DNA of 64,000 nucleotides from Acidobacteriaceae bacterium (GCA_025462735.1 JAOAPC010000014.1:1-64000), one strand, 5' to 3'; shown: positions 24,422-33,274, counted from the stretch's first letter. Made by a program: numbers and translations. Notes: a model not told the origin generated them from the sequence alone.

Positions 24422-25269
24422 AATTAGTAAAAACCATCGAAGAGATGCGTGCCCTCTCGAACACTGTGCATTCACGCGGCGCGCATCTCGGCTTGGTGCC
24501 GACCATGGGGGCGCTGCATGAAGGACATCTGTCGCTGGTGCGGGCCGCGCGCGATAAGTCCGACACTGTCGCAGTCTCGATCTTCGTGAACCCAACTCAG
24601 TTTGGGCCTCACGAAGATTTCGCGAAGTATCCCCGCAATTTGGAAAGAGATTGCGGGCTGCTGGAGCGCGAGCACGTCGACGTAGTTTTTGCGCCCTCGG
24701 TGGAAGACATGTATCCCGCAGGCGCGGTCACATGGGTAACAGTCGAAGGAATGAGTGATCGTTTGTGCGGGCGATCGCGCCCGGGACATTTTCGTGGAGT
24801 GACCACAGTCGTTTCCAAGCTCTTTCACATAATTGAGCCCGACGCTGCGTTCTTCGGCCAGAAAGACGCCGCTCAGGTCGCGATCATTCGCCGCATGGTT
24901 CGCGATCTGAACATGCCTGTATCGAGTGAAGTCTGTCCGATTATTCGCGAATCTGACGGTCTGGCATTGAGCTCACGCAATGCCTATCTGAATCCGAACG
25001 AGCGCAAATCCGCACTGGTTCTTTACCGATCGCTTCGACGGGCACAGGAATTATTCGATCGTGGTGAGCGCGATCCTGCCAAGCTGATCGCTACCGGTAA
25101 ACAGGAATTCGCGAAAGATTCCGCGGCGCGCCTGGATTATCTAGAGATTGTCGACCCAGACTCCCTCGAATCGATCTCAAAAATCTCCAAACGCGCCTTG
25201 ATTGCCGTAGCCGCTTTTGTGGGAAACACTCGCCTGATCGACAACATTGTCGTTGATCCCGAGCGCTGA
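24418..25269 (+). CDS. panC: Pantothenate synthetase
   Basis: The 283-aa enzyme condenses pantoate and beta-alanine using ATP, the last step of vitamin B5 synthesis. Motifs: VPTMGALHEGHLSLVRAA (HIGH-type), FVNPTQFGPHEDFAKYPR, FFGQKDAAQVAIIRRM and LSSRNAYLNPNER (KMSKS-type). It starts inside the end of the preceding membrane gene (ATGA overlap), and maf follows four bases after. Confidence 0.97.
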   Translation: MKLVKTIEEMRALSNTVHSRGAHLGLVPTMGALHEGHLSLVRAARDKSDTVAVSIFVNPTQFGPHEDFAKYPRNLERDCGLLEREHVDVVFAPSVEDMYPAGAVTWVTVEGMSDRLCGRSRPGHFRGVTTVVSKLFHIIEPDAAFFGQKDAAQVAIIRRMVRDLNMPVSSEVCPIIRESDGLALSSRNAYLNPNERKSALVLYRSLRRAQELFDRGERDPAKLIATGKQEFAKDSAARLDYLEIVDPDSLESISKISKRALIAVAAFVGNTRLIDNIVVDPER

Positions 25270-25273
25270 ACCC

Positions 25274-25840
25274 ATGCCGATTGTGCTCGCCTCAGCTTCC
25301 CCACGCCGTCAGGAGCTTCTGAAAAATGCTGGCATTGAATTCGTGGTGAAGCCCGCAAACATTCCTGAAACGCGTCAAGAGGGCGAGGCCCCGCAAGCCT
25401 TCGCAGAAAGAATGGCGCGAGAAAAAGCCCGCGCAGTTTGGGCCGGGAACAAGGATGAATATGTGCTCGGCGCCGATACCATCGTGGTCGTCGATGATCT
25501 CGTGCTCGGCAAGCCTGAAGACGAACCAGATGCTGAAAGGATGCTGCGCCTGCTCTCGGGCCGCAAACACCAGGTCATCACGGGCGTGTGCTTAAAAGGA
25601 AATGGCTTCGAAGACGTTCGTTCGGAAACGACCGCAGTTCACTTCTCCGTACTCAGCGAAGCTGACATTCGCTCCTACATCGGGACCGGCGAGCCTAAGG
25701 ACAAAGCGGGAGCATACGCCATCCAGGGCATGGCTTCGCGCTGGATCTCAAAAATTGAAGGAGATTACTCGAATGTGGTGGGACTGCCGGTGGCCCTAGT
25801 TCTGCAAATGCTGCGCGAACACCGAGTAATTGGAAGTTAA
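25274..25840 (+). CDS. maf: Maf family nucleoside triphosphate pyrophosphatase
   Basis: The 188-aa cytoplasmic protein has the Maf signature at its start (MPIVLASASPRRQELL), then VLGADTIVVVDDLVLGKP and the C-terminal DKAGAYAIQGM. It hydrolyses noncanonical or dTTP/UTP-type nucleotides. ATG 25274, four bases after panC, gives the standard length. The stop codon overlaps the convergent tatA stop. Confidence 0.96.
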   Translation: MPIVLASASPRRQELLKNAGIEFVVKPANIPETRQEGEAPQAFAERMAREKARAVWAGNKDEYVLGADTIVVVDDLVLGKPEDEPDAERMLRLLSGRKHQVITGVCLKGNGFEDVRSETTAVHFSVLSEADIRSYIGTGEPKDKAGAYAIQGMASRWISKIEGDYSNVVGLPVALVLQMLREHRVIGS

Positions 25841-26031
25841 GCCTTCTTCTGCTCGTCTTTGGTCTCAGGGGTCGGAGTAGGAGCGGCGGTGCCCTCTTTC
25901 ATCGAGGACTTGAAGTTGCGTATGCCTTCGCCTAACCCTTTGCCCAGCCCCGCCAGCTTGCTGGGGCCAAAAATAAGGAGAGCAATCCCAAAAATCAGGA
26001 GCAGATGTAACGGTTGAAACAAGCCCTCCAT
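25837..26031 (-). CDS. tatA: Twin-arginine translocase subunit TatA/TatE
   Basis: The 64-aa protein has one N-terminal helix (LHLLLIFGIALLIFG), the hinge FGPSKLAGLG, an amphipathic helix and a charged tail with a Lys end. It forms the pore of the Tat export system for folded proteins. The start at 26031 follows a good GGAGG site; the longer frame to 26109 is rejected. No tatC is adjacent. Its TAA overlaps the maf stop (TTAA). Confidence 0.94.
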   Translation of the reverse strand: MEGLFQPLHLLLIFGIALLIFGPSKLAGLGKGLGEGIRNFKSSMKEGTAAPTPTPETKDEQKKA

Positions 26032-26105
26032 AAATCCTCCGAGGGCCGAGACTGGCCCTGTGAAAATTCTAGGCCAGTCAGCACCTCTAGTCAAAGGAAA
26101 CCCTG

Positions 26106-27278
26106 TCAAATTCTTGCAATCAGGACGGACAACAGCGCGGCCCGTCGCGGCAACTCCGAAATAACTACCGATTCATGTTCGGCATGCGCGCCCTCTCCTA
26201 CCCCACCCAAGCCATCAAGCGTTGGGATACCGAGGGCCGCGGTGAAGTTTCCGTCTGAGCCCCCGCCCACCGCCGCCTCGTCCAGCTTCCAGCCAAGGTC
26301 GTCAGCGACGACAACTGCTTTGTCATATAGAGCAGCCACTCCCGCTGTCCGCTCCATTGGAGGTCGGTTCATTCCGCCCGAGATCGTGATCCGACAATTC
26401 TTGTTGAACGGCTTCAAAGAACGCAGTTTGCGGTCGATCCGGAGCGCGTCTCCCATTTTGCGTACCCGGACGTCAATCGCGGCGATCGCTTCAGCGGGAA
26501 CCACATTGACCCGCGTCCCGCCACTTACTTTCCCCACGTTCACCGTAACTCCACGCTTCAGGTCGACTAACTTCGAAATTTCTCCGATCTGCTTGGCAAG
26601 CTCCAGAATCGCGCTCTGCCCTTTTTCGAAATCCAACCCGGAGTGCGCCGCCTTACCAGTTACTTTCAACGTGTACTCGCAAATTCCTTTGCGCGACGTC
26701 TTCACCGCGCCATGGAGCCCCTGTGCAGGTTCCAAGACAAGCACGGCCGAAGATTGCCGTGCCAGCATTTCGGTGATCGGACGCGAACTTGTGCTGCCCA
26801 CTTCTTCGTCGGAGACGAGCAGTACCGTCAACGGCCGTGGAAGTTTTCCCGCGCTCGTTCCAGCGCTCCACTGCAACGTTGCTTCGATCGCATGCAGCGC
26901 CAGCGCAATCCCCGACTTCATGTCGAGAACGCCGGGCCCGTAAAGCCGCCCTTTCGCGATCCGGCACGGCATTTTCGAAATTGTTCCGATCGGATAAACC
27001 GTGTCCATGTGTCCCAGCAGGAGCACCGGTTTCTGATTGCGTGGCCCGAGCCCCTTGAACTCTACCTGCAAATGGTTGCCGAATTTCTCCGCCGGATGCA
27101 CGTGAACTCGTCCGCCGAGTTCCGCGAATCGCGAAGCCAGCACGGTGCCCAGCCGGTCCACCGACTGCTTCACATCGCTGGGTGATTCAATCTCCACCAA
27201 CTGGCGAATGGTTTCTACGATCTTAGGCTGCCGTTTTTTGAAATAGCGAAGTTGCTCGCCGACACTTGGAACGCTCAT
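26106..27278 (-). CDS. M20 family metallopeptidase (carboxypeptidase G2-like)
   Basis: The 390-aa protein has the two-zinc amidohydrolase signatures: LLLGHMDTVYP (first His/Asp), VLDMKSGIAL (bridging Asp), SDEEVGSTSS (Glu pair), VLEPAQG and the late GVGEGAHAEHES (His). The dimerisation domain lies in the middle (TGKAAHSGLDFEKGQSA). The start at MSVPSV is chosen because upstream residues do not belong to the family. It likely removes C-terminal Glu from substrates such as folate-like compounds, or cleaves dipeptides. It is 74 bases upstream of tatA on the same strand. Confidence 0.9.
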   Translation of the reverse strand: MSVPSVGEQLRYFKKRQPKIVETIRQLVEIESPSDVKQSVDRLGTVLASRFAELGGRVHVHPAEKFGNHLQVEFKGLGPRNQKPVLLLGHMDTVYPIGTISKMPCRIAKGRLYGPGVLDMKSGIALALHAIEATLQWSAGTSAGKLPRPLTVLLVSDEEVGSTSSRPITEMLARQSSAVLVLEPAQGLHGAVKTSRKGICEYTLKVTGKAAHSGLDFEKGQSAILELAKQIGEISKLVDLKRGVTVNVGKVSGGTRVNVVPAEAIAAIDVRVRKMGDALRIDRKLRSLKPFNKNCRITISGGMNRPPMERTAGVAALYDKAVVVADDLGWKLDEAAVGGGSDGNFTAALGIPTLDGLGGVGEGAHAEHESVVISELPRRAALLSVLIARI

Positions 27279-27391
27279 CGTTTGTAGGTTGCTCCCGCGC
27301 GTGTTTTGCCGAGCCGTTGTAAGAGTGCGATAAAGTATAATCACCGATCTGGCAAATCTGGATCCGGCAAGCTTGGCCCCGGCAAAACTGC

Positions 27392-27931
27392 ATGACTGAC
27401 GCTCCTCAGACTATGACCGAAACTCCCGCGGCCAAGCATACCAAGCTCGACATTCACGACATCATGCGCATTCTGCCGCATCGGTATCCGTTTCTGCTCA
27501 TTGATCGCGTGATTGATCTGGTGCGCATGCAGCGCATCGTCGCTATCAAGAATGTCACGATTAACGAGCCATTCTTCGCCGGGCACTTTCCCAATATGCC
27601 GATCATGCCGGGCGTGCTGATCGTCGAAGCCATTGCACAGGCGGGCGGCGCGCTCCTGCTCACCGAAATTCCAGACCGCGAGCACAAGCTCATGGTTTTC
27701 ACCGGAATTGAAAAAGCCCGCTTTCGCCGGCCCGTGGTTCCTGGAGATCAGTTGCGGATCGAGGTTGACGTCAAAGCCTGGCGCGGCGACGCGGTCCGCA
27801 TGCAAGGCATCGTTTTCGTCGAGGACAAGAAGGTCGCCGAAGCTACCGTCACCTGCCGCCTGGTTGACCGTGAACGCGGGCGCGGCGCTCAAGCCGAAGG
27901 CGAAGCCGACGACAACGCGGCTCCGGAGTGA
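27392..27931 (+). CDS. fabZ: 3-hydroxyacyl-ACP dehydratase
   Basis: The 179-aa hot-dog enzyme has PHRYPFLLIDRV and the catalytic segment FFAGHFPNMPIMPGVLIVEA. It dehydrates beta-hydroxyacyl-ACP in fatty-acid synthesis and competes with LpxA for 3-hydroxyacyl-ACP. The C-terminal extension (ERGRGAQAEGEADD) is unusually acidic and Ala-rich. It ends next to lpxA, the common fabZ-lpxA pairing. Confidence 0.97.
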   Translation: MTDAPQTMTETPAAKHTKLDIHDIMRILPHRYPFLLIDRVIDLVRMQRIVAIKNVTINEPFFAGHFPNMPIMPGVLIVEAIAQAGGALLLTEIPDREHKLMVFTGIEKARFRRPVVPGDQLRIEVDVKAWRGDAVRMQGIVFVEDKKVAEATVTCRLVDRERGRGAQAEGEADDNAAPE

Positions 27932-27951
27932 GCCCCACCCAAGCCACATCG

Positions 27952-28728
27952 ATGCCTGTCCATCCCACCGCGATTATCGATCCCGCAGCGAAAATTCATC
28001 CGTCATGCAAGATCGGCCCGTACTGCACCGTTGGTCCGAACGTCGAATTAGGCGAAGGCTGTGAGCTGATCTCGCACGTCGCCGTCGAAGGGCCTTCGAA
28101 AATTGGGGTTGGCAATCGATTCTTTCCATTTTCGTCAATCGGCCTGGCGCCTCAAGATTTGAGTTATAAAGGCGAACCCACACGCCTCGAAATTGGCGAT
28201 CACAATGTCATTCGCGAATTCGTCACTATCAATCGCGGCACCGTAAAGGGCGGAGGCCTTACCCGCATCGGCAACCACGCTCTGATCATGGCTTACTCGC
28301 ACATCGCTCATGACTGCGTAATCCGCGACCACGTGATTCTGGCGAATGCCGCAACTTTGGGAGGCCATGTCATCGTGGAAGAATGGGCCACGGTGGGCGC
28401 GCTGTGCCCGGTGCACCATTTTGTTCGGATCGGGGCTCACGCATTTATCGGAGGTGGAACCACCATCACTCGCGACGTTCTTCCTTTTTCGAAAACGGCG
28501 GCCGAGCGCGGAACTCATGCTTATGGATTGAACGCCGTCGGCCTTGAACGCCGCGGCTTCAGCAAAGAGCGTATTCGCAAAATTCACCACGCCTACAAAA
28601 TTTTGCTGGCTTCGAAGCTAAACACCTCGCAGGCGCTAGAGAAATTGAAATCCGAGGCTGCTCGCGGAGAAGATGTCGAAATGCTGATCAGGTTTATCGA
28701 GGGCTCGGAGCGAGGAGTGATTAAATAA
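27952..28728 (+). CDS. lpxA: UDP-N-acetylglucosamine acyltransferase
   Basis: The 258-aa protein is a left-handed beta-helix with hexapeptide repeats (VHPTAIIDPAAKIHPSCKIG onward) and the catalytic His context AYSHIAHDCVI. It performs the first step of lipid A synthesis, showing an LPS-type outer membrane. ATG 27952 matches the family; GTG 27928 overlapping the fabZ stop is an alternative. The C-terminal helices (KIHHAYKILLASKLN) are also typical. Confidence 0.96.
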   Translation: MPVHPTAIIDPAAKIHPSCKIGPYCTVGPNVELGEGCELISHVAVEGPSKIGVGNRFFPFSSIGLAPQDLSYKGEPTRLEIGDHNVIREFVTINRGTVKGGGLTRIGNHALIMAYSHIAHDCVIRDHVILANAATLGGHVIVEEWATVGALCPVHHFVRIGAHAFIGGGTTITRDVLPFSKTAAERGTHAYGLNAVGLERRGFSKERIRKIHHAYKILLASKLNTSQALEKLKSEAARGEDVEMLIRFIEGSERGVIK

Positions 28729-28793
28729 GTGTAATCGCCCCCTTAAACAACAGTAATCTTGTCTCCGTAGTGGCAGTGCCCTAGCATGAATGC

Positions 28794-29330
28794 ATGCCCG
28801 GATTCGCCCGCTTTGGACGCCCAAGCAAACCGCTAGCGGTCGCCGTGGGGATCGTCCTTTTGCTCATTGCGGCTTGGGTCGTGGTTGCACAGCTTGGCGC
28901 GAACCATGGCGATCGTTATGAGTCATTCTACCCATCGCTTGCGGAAGCAGATAAAGACGGCGCAATTAATCGCGGTTGGGTACCAGACGACCTCTTACCC
29001 CGCAGTTCTCGCGCCATTCATGAAGTTCACGACCTGTCGCCATCTACCGAATGGTGCGTTTTTGAATTTGATCCTGCCGACTCGCAACGCCTTCGCGAGA
29101 ACCTCAAAACTGTTGATGTTATACCGGTGCCGGTTAGGCGCGTGCCAAACCCCGATGTGTCATGGTGGCCCAGCATGCTCAAGGGGGACCTTGACACGGA
29201 AACTATTCACAAAGAGAAGTTTGAGCTTTACACGGTGGAAAGACCGGAGACATCCGTCACTACGGAAATTCTTCTATTTGCGATTGATTGGTCAAATGGG
29301 CGTGGTTTCTTCTATAGCACGAGCGAGTAA
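28794..29330 (+). CDS. Hypothetical membrane-anchored protein between lpxA and lpxI
   Basis: The 178-aa product has one N-terminal helix (VAVGIVLLLIAAWVVVAQL) and an extracytoplasmic domain of about 140 residues without a motif I recognise. Distinctive segments are YPSLAEADKDGAINRGWVPD and WCVFEFDPAD. It interrupts the usual lpxA-lpxI order by about 650 bases and has its own 65-base leader, so it may be an insertion. Confidence 0.7.
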   Translation: MPGFARFGRPSKPLAVAVGIVLLLIAAWVVVAQLGANHGDRYESFYPSLAEADKDGAINRGWVPDDLLPRSSRAIHEVHDLSPSTEWCVFEFDPADSQRLRENLKTVDVIPVPVRRVPNPDVSWWPSMLKGDLDTETIHKEKFELYTVERPETSVTTEILLFAIDWSNGRGFFYSTSE

Positions 29331-29378
29331 CACTGAGCCGCTGCATAGCACACTGATGAGTTCCACTTGTCGTTCTCC

Positions 29379-30221
29379 ATGGCCCTAAATCAAAAACTCG
29401 GTCTCATCGCCGGCAATGGCCGATTTCCTTTTCTCGTGCTCGACGCCGCGCGAGCCCAGGGTTACGACGTGGTGGTCGCCGCAATCAAAGAAGAGGCATT
29501 CCCCGATATCGAATCCCACGGCGCAAAAGCTGTGCATTGGCTCTCGCTCGGCGAACTTTCCAAGCTTATTGAAATGTTCCAGCGCGAAGGGGTCACCCGG
29601 GCGGTGATGGCTGGGCAAGTAAAGCACAAGCAGATTTTTTCCAGCATTCGCCCGGACTGGCGCCTGGCGAAACTCCTGTTCTCACTGACCACGCGTAATA
29701 CCGACGCTCTGCTGGGTGCGGTCGCCAAAGTTCTTGCTGACGAAGGCATCACCCTGGAAAGTTCAACTGCGCTCCTCGAACCGCTGCTGGTGAAACCCGG
29801 CGTCCTGACCAAGCGCTCTCCCTCGGCGCAGGAATTCAAGAACGTCGAATATGGACGTGCCGTTGCGCGAGGGCTGTCGCAATATGACATCGGCCAGACC
29901 GTCGTCATCGCCGAAAGCGCTTGCGTTGCGGTGGAGGCCATGGAAGGGACTGACGCGACCATCGAGCGTGCCGGCCAACTCATGGCTTCACTCGATCCTG
30001 GCCGCTCTACGCTGGCGCGAGAGTTGACGGTCGTAAAGGTCTCAAAGCCGAAACAAGATATGCGATTCGATGTTCCCGTCGTCGGAGTCAAGACAATCGA
30101 AGTCATGCGAAAGTCCGGCGCTACGTGCCTCGCCTTGGACGCACGCAAGTGCTTACTCATCGACGGAGACGCGGTAATTGTGGCTGCCGATGCTGCGGGA
30201 ATGGCGATTCTGTCGGAGTAA
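29379..30221 (+). CDS. lpxI: UDP-2,3-diacylglucosamine pyrophosphatase LpxI
   Basis: The 280-aa protein begins LGLIAGNGRFPFLV and has GVTRAVMAGQVKHK, the AESACVAVEAMEGTDATI stretch and the C-terminal GATCLALDARKCL. These are marks of the DUF1009/LpxI family, which replaces LpxH in many bacteria and makes lipid X. Start ATG 29379 is preferred over the ATG at 29367. lpxB and lpxC are not in this window. Confidence 0.94.
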   Translation: MALNQKLGLIAGNGRFPFLVLDAARAQGYDVVVAAIKEEAFPDIESHGAKAVHWLSLGELSKLIEMFQREGVTRAVMAGQVKHKQIFSSIRPDWRLAKLLFSLTTRNTDALLGAVAKVLADEGITLESSTALLEPLLVKPGVLTKRSPSAQEFKNVEYGRAVARGLSQYDIGQTVVIAESACVAVEAMEGTDATIERAGQLMASLDPGRSTLARELTVVKVSKPKQDMRFDVPVVGVKTIEVMRKSGATCLALDARKCLLIDGDAVIVAADAAGMAILSE

Positions 30222-30517
30222 AGAAGCATTCAGCACTCAGCATTCAGCCATTGCCCAAAAAACTTGTCATCCCGAACTCGCGCCTGCGCGAGAGAGGGAC
30301 CTTACGATGCGATGTGAGCAACTCGGACGTAAACAAGATCGCCGCGACCGAAAGCGCACAAATTGACTGCATCCAGTCCTATGCCGGCCCGCTTCGGCCA
30401 TCGTGACCAACGTCCGGGGAGGTTCCCATGTACCGTAAGGTCCCTCTCTCGCGCGCTTCAGCGGGCGCGTTCGGGATGACACTTGTATGAAGTCTGGCTG
30501 AGTGCTGAATGCTAAAG
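30222..30517. repeat. Nested inverted repeat, about 296 bases
   Basis: The outer pair is CAGCACTCAGCATTCAGCC (about 30232-30250) and GGCTGAGTGCTGAATGC (about 30499-30515). The inner pair is GTCATCCCGAACTCGCGC..AGGGACCTTACG (30266-30308) and CGTAAGGTCCCT..GCGTTCGGGATGAC (30434-30481). About 125 bases of unmatched sequence lie in the centre; no gene is seen. Confidence 0.75.
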
Positions 30518-30524
30518 TAGGAAC

Positions 30525-30986
30525 GTGTCTGAAATCGAATTCATCGCCGATCAACTCAAGGCCGCGTTCGACGGCGAAGCCTGGCACGGTCCCGCGCTGA
30601 TGGAAATTCTCGATGGAGTCAATGCGGCAACGGCCGCCTCGCATCCCATCCCCGCAGCCCACAGCATCTGGGAGTTGGTGCTGCATCTTGCCACATGGGA
30701 GCGCGTGATTGCCCGAAGGATTCAAGGCCAGGAGTTCATGCCTTCGGATGACGAAAACTTTCCCCAAGTCCGCCAGCCGACAGACTCTGCATGGCGCGAA
30801 GCAGTAAAAATGCTGCGGACGACTCATGCAGAGCTGATCCAGCTGGTTTCTGCCATGAAAGAAGATCGCTTGAACGACCGCGTTCCCGGCAAGGACTACG
30901 ATCTTCGCTTCATGCTAACGGGAGCTATACAACATGCCGCATATCATGGCGGTCAGATCGCGCTGCTGAAAAAGGCGCAGTCGTAA
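30525..30986 (+). CDS. DinB family protein (four-helix bundle, probable metal-binding)
   Basis: The 153-aa protein fits the DinB/YfiT-like superfamily. It begins with a helix ending SIWELVLHLATWE (His48-type ligand region) and ends with IQHAAYHGGQIALLKKA, giving the three-His metal site of this fold. Bacterial members often act as thiol-dependent S-transferases, but most are uncharacterised. It lies in the lipid A cluster between lpxI and the oxidoreductase gene, 34 bases before the latter. Confidence 0.88.
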   Translation: MSEIEFIADQLKAAFDGEAWHGPALMEILDGVNAATAASHPIPAAHSIWELVLHLATWERVIARRIQGQEFMPSDDENFPQVRQPTDSAWREAVKMLRTTHAELIQLVSAMKEDRLNDRVPGKDYDLRFMLTGAIQHAAYHGGQIALLKKAQS

Positions 30987-31019
30987 AGCGATTAAAGATT
31001 TCAAAGACTGGAGACTCCT

Positions 31020-32015
31020 CTGGCCCATTCAGAACCCACTCGGGTTGCCGTGATTGGCGTAGGCGCTTTTGGACGCAACCATGCCCGTGTCTATCACCAG
31101 CTCGCGCGCGAACTCAACACCGTGGAACTTGTGGGCGTGGTGGATGAAAATCCTGCGGGCGCCGATGCCGTCGCAAAGGAGTTCGGCTGCCGCGCATTCG
31201 GTTCGATTGACCAATTAATCAGCACGAACATTAACGTTCAGGCTGCTTCGGTCGCAGTTCCCACAATCCATCACCTCCCCGCAGCGCGCCAACTCATGCA
31301 GGCTGGCATCGATGTTCTGATCGAAAAACCCTTAGCGGCGTCCCTGGCCGAAGCTGATGAACTGATAGTTGTGGCCGAAAAATTCGGTCGGATCGCGCAA
31401 GTCGGCCACCTCGAGCGGTTCAATCCCGCAGTGCGCGCAACCGTTCCGTTCGTCACCCGGCCCATGTTTTTCGAAATACACCGGCTGAGCGTCTTCACTC
31501 CGCGCTCGCTCGACGTGGACGTAGTGCTCGACCTGATGATCCACGATCTCGACGCCGTGCTGTCATTCGTCAATTCGCCGATTCGCGAGATTCGCGCCGC
31601 AGGCCTCCCCATCTTGTCGAATAAGGTCGACATTGCAAACGCCCGCATTGAGTTCGAATCCGGCTGCATCGCGAACTTCACCGCCAGCCGAGTCTCGACT
31701 GAGAGGGTCCGCAAATTGCGTTTTTTTCAGCCCCGCCAGTACATTTCCATCGATTATGGCCGTCAGGACGTGCTAGTATTCACGGTCGGAAGCGCTGAGG
31801 GTGTCCCTTCAGCGAACCCGGAAATCAAAATTTCGAAGCCCCAAATCACTCCGGAAGAGCCCCTCCACGCAGAAATTCAGGCGTTCCTACATGCAGTCCG
31901 CACCCGCGAAAAACCACTTGTCCCACTTGAAGACGGCCGCCGCGCCCTCGCAGTAGCCCTCGAAGTGATTGAACAGATTGAGGCCCATGCCGGCCGCCTG
32001 AACCTCGCCGGATAA
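31020..32015 (+). CDS. Gfo/Idh/MocA family NAD(P)-dependent oxidoreductase in the lipid A cluster
   Basis: The protein has an N-terminal Rossmann fold (RVAVIGVGAFGRNHARVY), the IEKPLAASLAEADEL motif with the conserved EKP lysine, and a C-terminal alpha/beta domain (DLMIHDLDAVLSF). A GTG at 31050 would cut off the first beta strand. The only codon upstream with good spacing is CTG at 31020, six bases after GGAG, giving 331 aa. Position beside lpxA/lpxI suggests sugar-nucleotide oxidation for lipid A or LPS, as GnnA does in some bacteria; no aminotransferase partner is visible. Confidence 0.86.
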   Translation: MAHSEPTRVAVIGVGAFGRNHARVYHQLARELNTVELVGVVDENPAGADAVAKEFGCRAFGSIDQLISTNINVQAASVAVPTIHHLPAARQLMQAGIDVLIEKPLAASLAEADELIVVAEKFGRIAQVGHLERFNPAVRATVPFVTRPMFFEIHRLSVFTPRSLDVDVVLDLMIHDLDAVLSFVNSPIREIRAAGLPILSNKVDIANARIEFESGCIANFTASRVSTERVRKLRFFQPRQYISIDYGRQDVLVFTVGSAEGVPSANPEIKISKPQITPEEPLHAEIQAFLHAVRTREKPLVPLEDGRRALAVALEVIEQIEAHAGRLNLAG

Positions 32016-32185
32016 CTTGCGTCACGCCGTCTTTACATTTTTTGACGCCTTCCCGGCTAAAAGCCCGCTAACCTTAGAAGGTGCTTCCGCCGTAAGTACT
32101 TGTACTGTCAGAATTTCTATAGCAAGCTCGAAAGATGAGAAAATAGACGAAACCGCTCAAGCTGCCGCATCAGATAACTTAGTCA

Positions 32186-33262
32186 ATGCCTTTGACCCAA
32201 ATTCCGTCTTTGCAGGAACCCCCGCCGCAGGAACGCCCCAGGTCTGATCCCGCTCAACTGGAACTTTACACAGCGGACCACTGGGAGTCGGCCTACCGGG
32301 AGATGCACGATTTCCCTACCCTGCTGATCCAGGTGCAGGATGACTTGTCGCGCTCGCGAAAGCGCGAAGCGTTCTGGATGTCGCTGTTCGCTCATGCGGT
32401 TCTTTTGTTGCTAATCTTGCACCCGCCAGATTTTGCCAAGTACTGGTTCAAGCGCGCGGTGATGATCACTAAGCCGGTTGACAACAATCGCCACCTGACA
32501 TTCGTCGACGCCGCGCCCGACAGGTTGAAAGTGAAGCGTCCGGATACGGACAAAATTTCCGATAAAAACCGGATCGCATCCAGCCGACAACCGCAGCTCG
32601 ATCGTCAGCAGCTCAAGAAGATTATCGATACGACGCGAGCTGGACGGCCCGGGGCAGCGCCGCCGGTTCAGCAGCAGCCTCAGGCGCAGAGTGCACCGCC
32701 TCAGCCCCAGACGTCTCAGCCGCAACCGGCGCCTCCGCCAGACCAGGTGGCCAAACTGCAGACGCCTCCCGTCGCTCAGAAGCCGGTCTTCAACTCCGCG
32801 CCAATGTCAGCCAGCCGGGCAATAGAGCAAGCTGCGAACGCTGCCGCAGCAACCCACGGCCGGTACGCCGGCGACAGCGGAGATCTGGGATTAGGCCAGC
32901 GCCAGATGAACGCACGCATGGGACCTGAAATTCTTAGCGACACCATGGGCGTCGACTTCGGCCCCTATTTAGAAATCGTTAAGCGGCAAGTCAAACGAAA
33001 CTGGTACAACCTCATTCCCGAATCCGTGCTGTTTAAGAAGGGCGAGGTTTCTATTCAGTTTTCGATTCTCAAGGATGGCCAGGTAGCAGGACTGCATTAC
33101 GTCACCGGCTCGGGAGATGTGTCGTTGGACCGGGCTGCATATGGCGGCATTACCGCTTCCACCCCGTTCCCTCCGCTGCCTACCGAATTCACCGGACCAA
33201 ATCTCACCCTGCGATTCGACTTTTTCTACAACCTGAACACCGATGGGACTGAGCTGCCGTAG
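32186..33262 (+). CDS. TonB-like energy-transducer protein
   Basis: The 358-aa protein has a cytoplasmic N-terminus of about 70 residues (longer than usual), one helix (FWMSLFAHAVLLLLILHPP), a Pro/Gln-rich periplasmic linker (about residues 150-205) and a C-terminal TonB-type domain (FSILKDGQVAGLHYVTGSGDVSLD). It may couple inner-membrane energy to outer-membrane receptors such as the one at 44572, or belong to the TolA/TonB-C group of unknown partners. No exbB/exbD is adjacent. Confidence 0.84.
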   Translation: MPLTQIPSLQEPPPQERPRSDPAQLELYTADHWESAYREMHDFPTLLIQVQDDLSRSRKREAFWMSLFAHAVLLLLILHPPDFAKYWFKRAVMITKPVDNNRHLTFVDAAPDRLKVKRPDTDKISDKNRIASSRQPQLDRQQLKKIIDTTRAGRPGAAPPVQQQPQAQSAPPQPQTSQPQPAPPPDQVAKLQTPPVAQKPVFNSAPMSASRAIEQAANAAAATHGRYAGDSGDLGLGQRQMNARMGPEILSDTMGVDFGPYLEIVKRQVKRNWYNLIPESVLFKKGEVSIQFSILKDGQVAGLHYVTGSGDVSLDRAAYGGITASTPFPPLPTEFTGPNLTLRFDFFYNLNTDGTELP

Positions 33263-33274
33263 CTGCCGCACAAC

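Noticed and set aside
26014-26943. Plus-strand open frame (309 codons) opposite the M20 peptidase
   Set aside because: Ser/Pro/Thr-rich shadow composition; the opposite strand encodes clear M20 motifs.
32017-32247. Small open frame (76 codons) before the TonB-like gene
   Set aside because: Runs into the TonB-like gene in another frame, has no ribosome-binding site or recognisable sequence.
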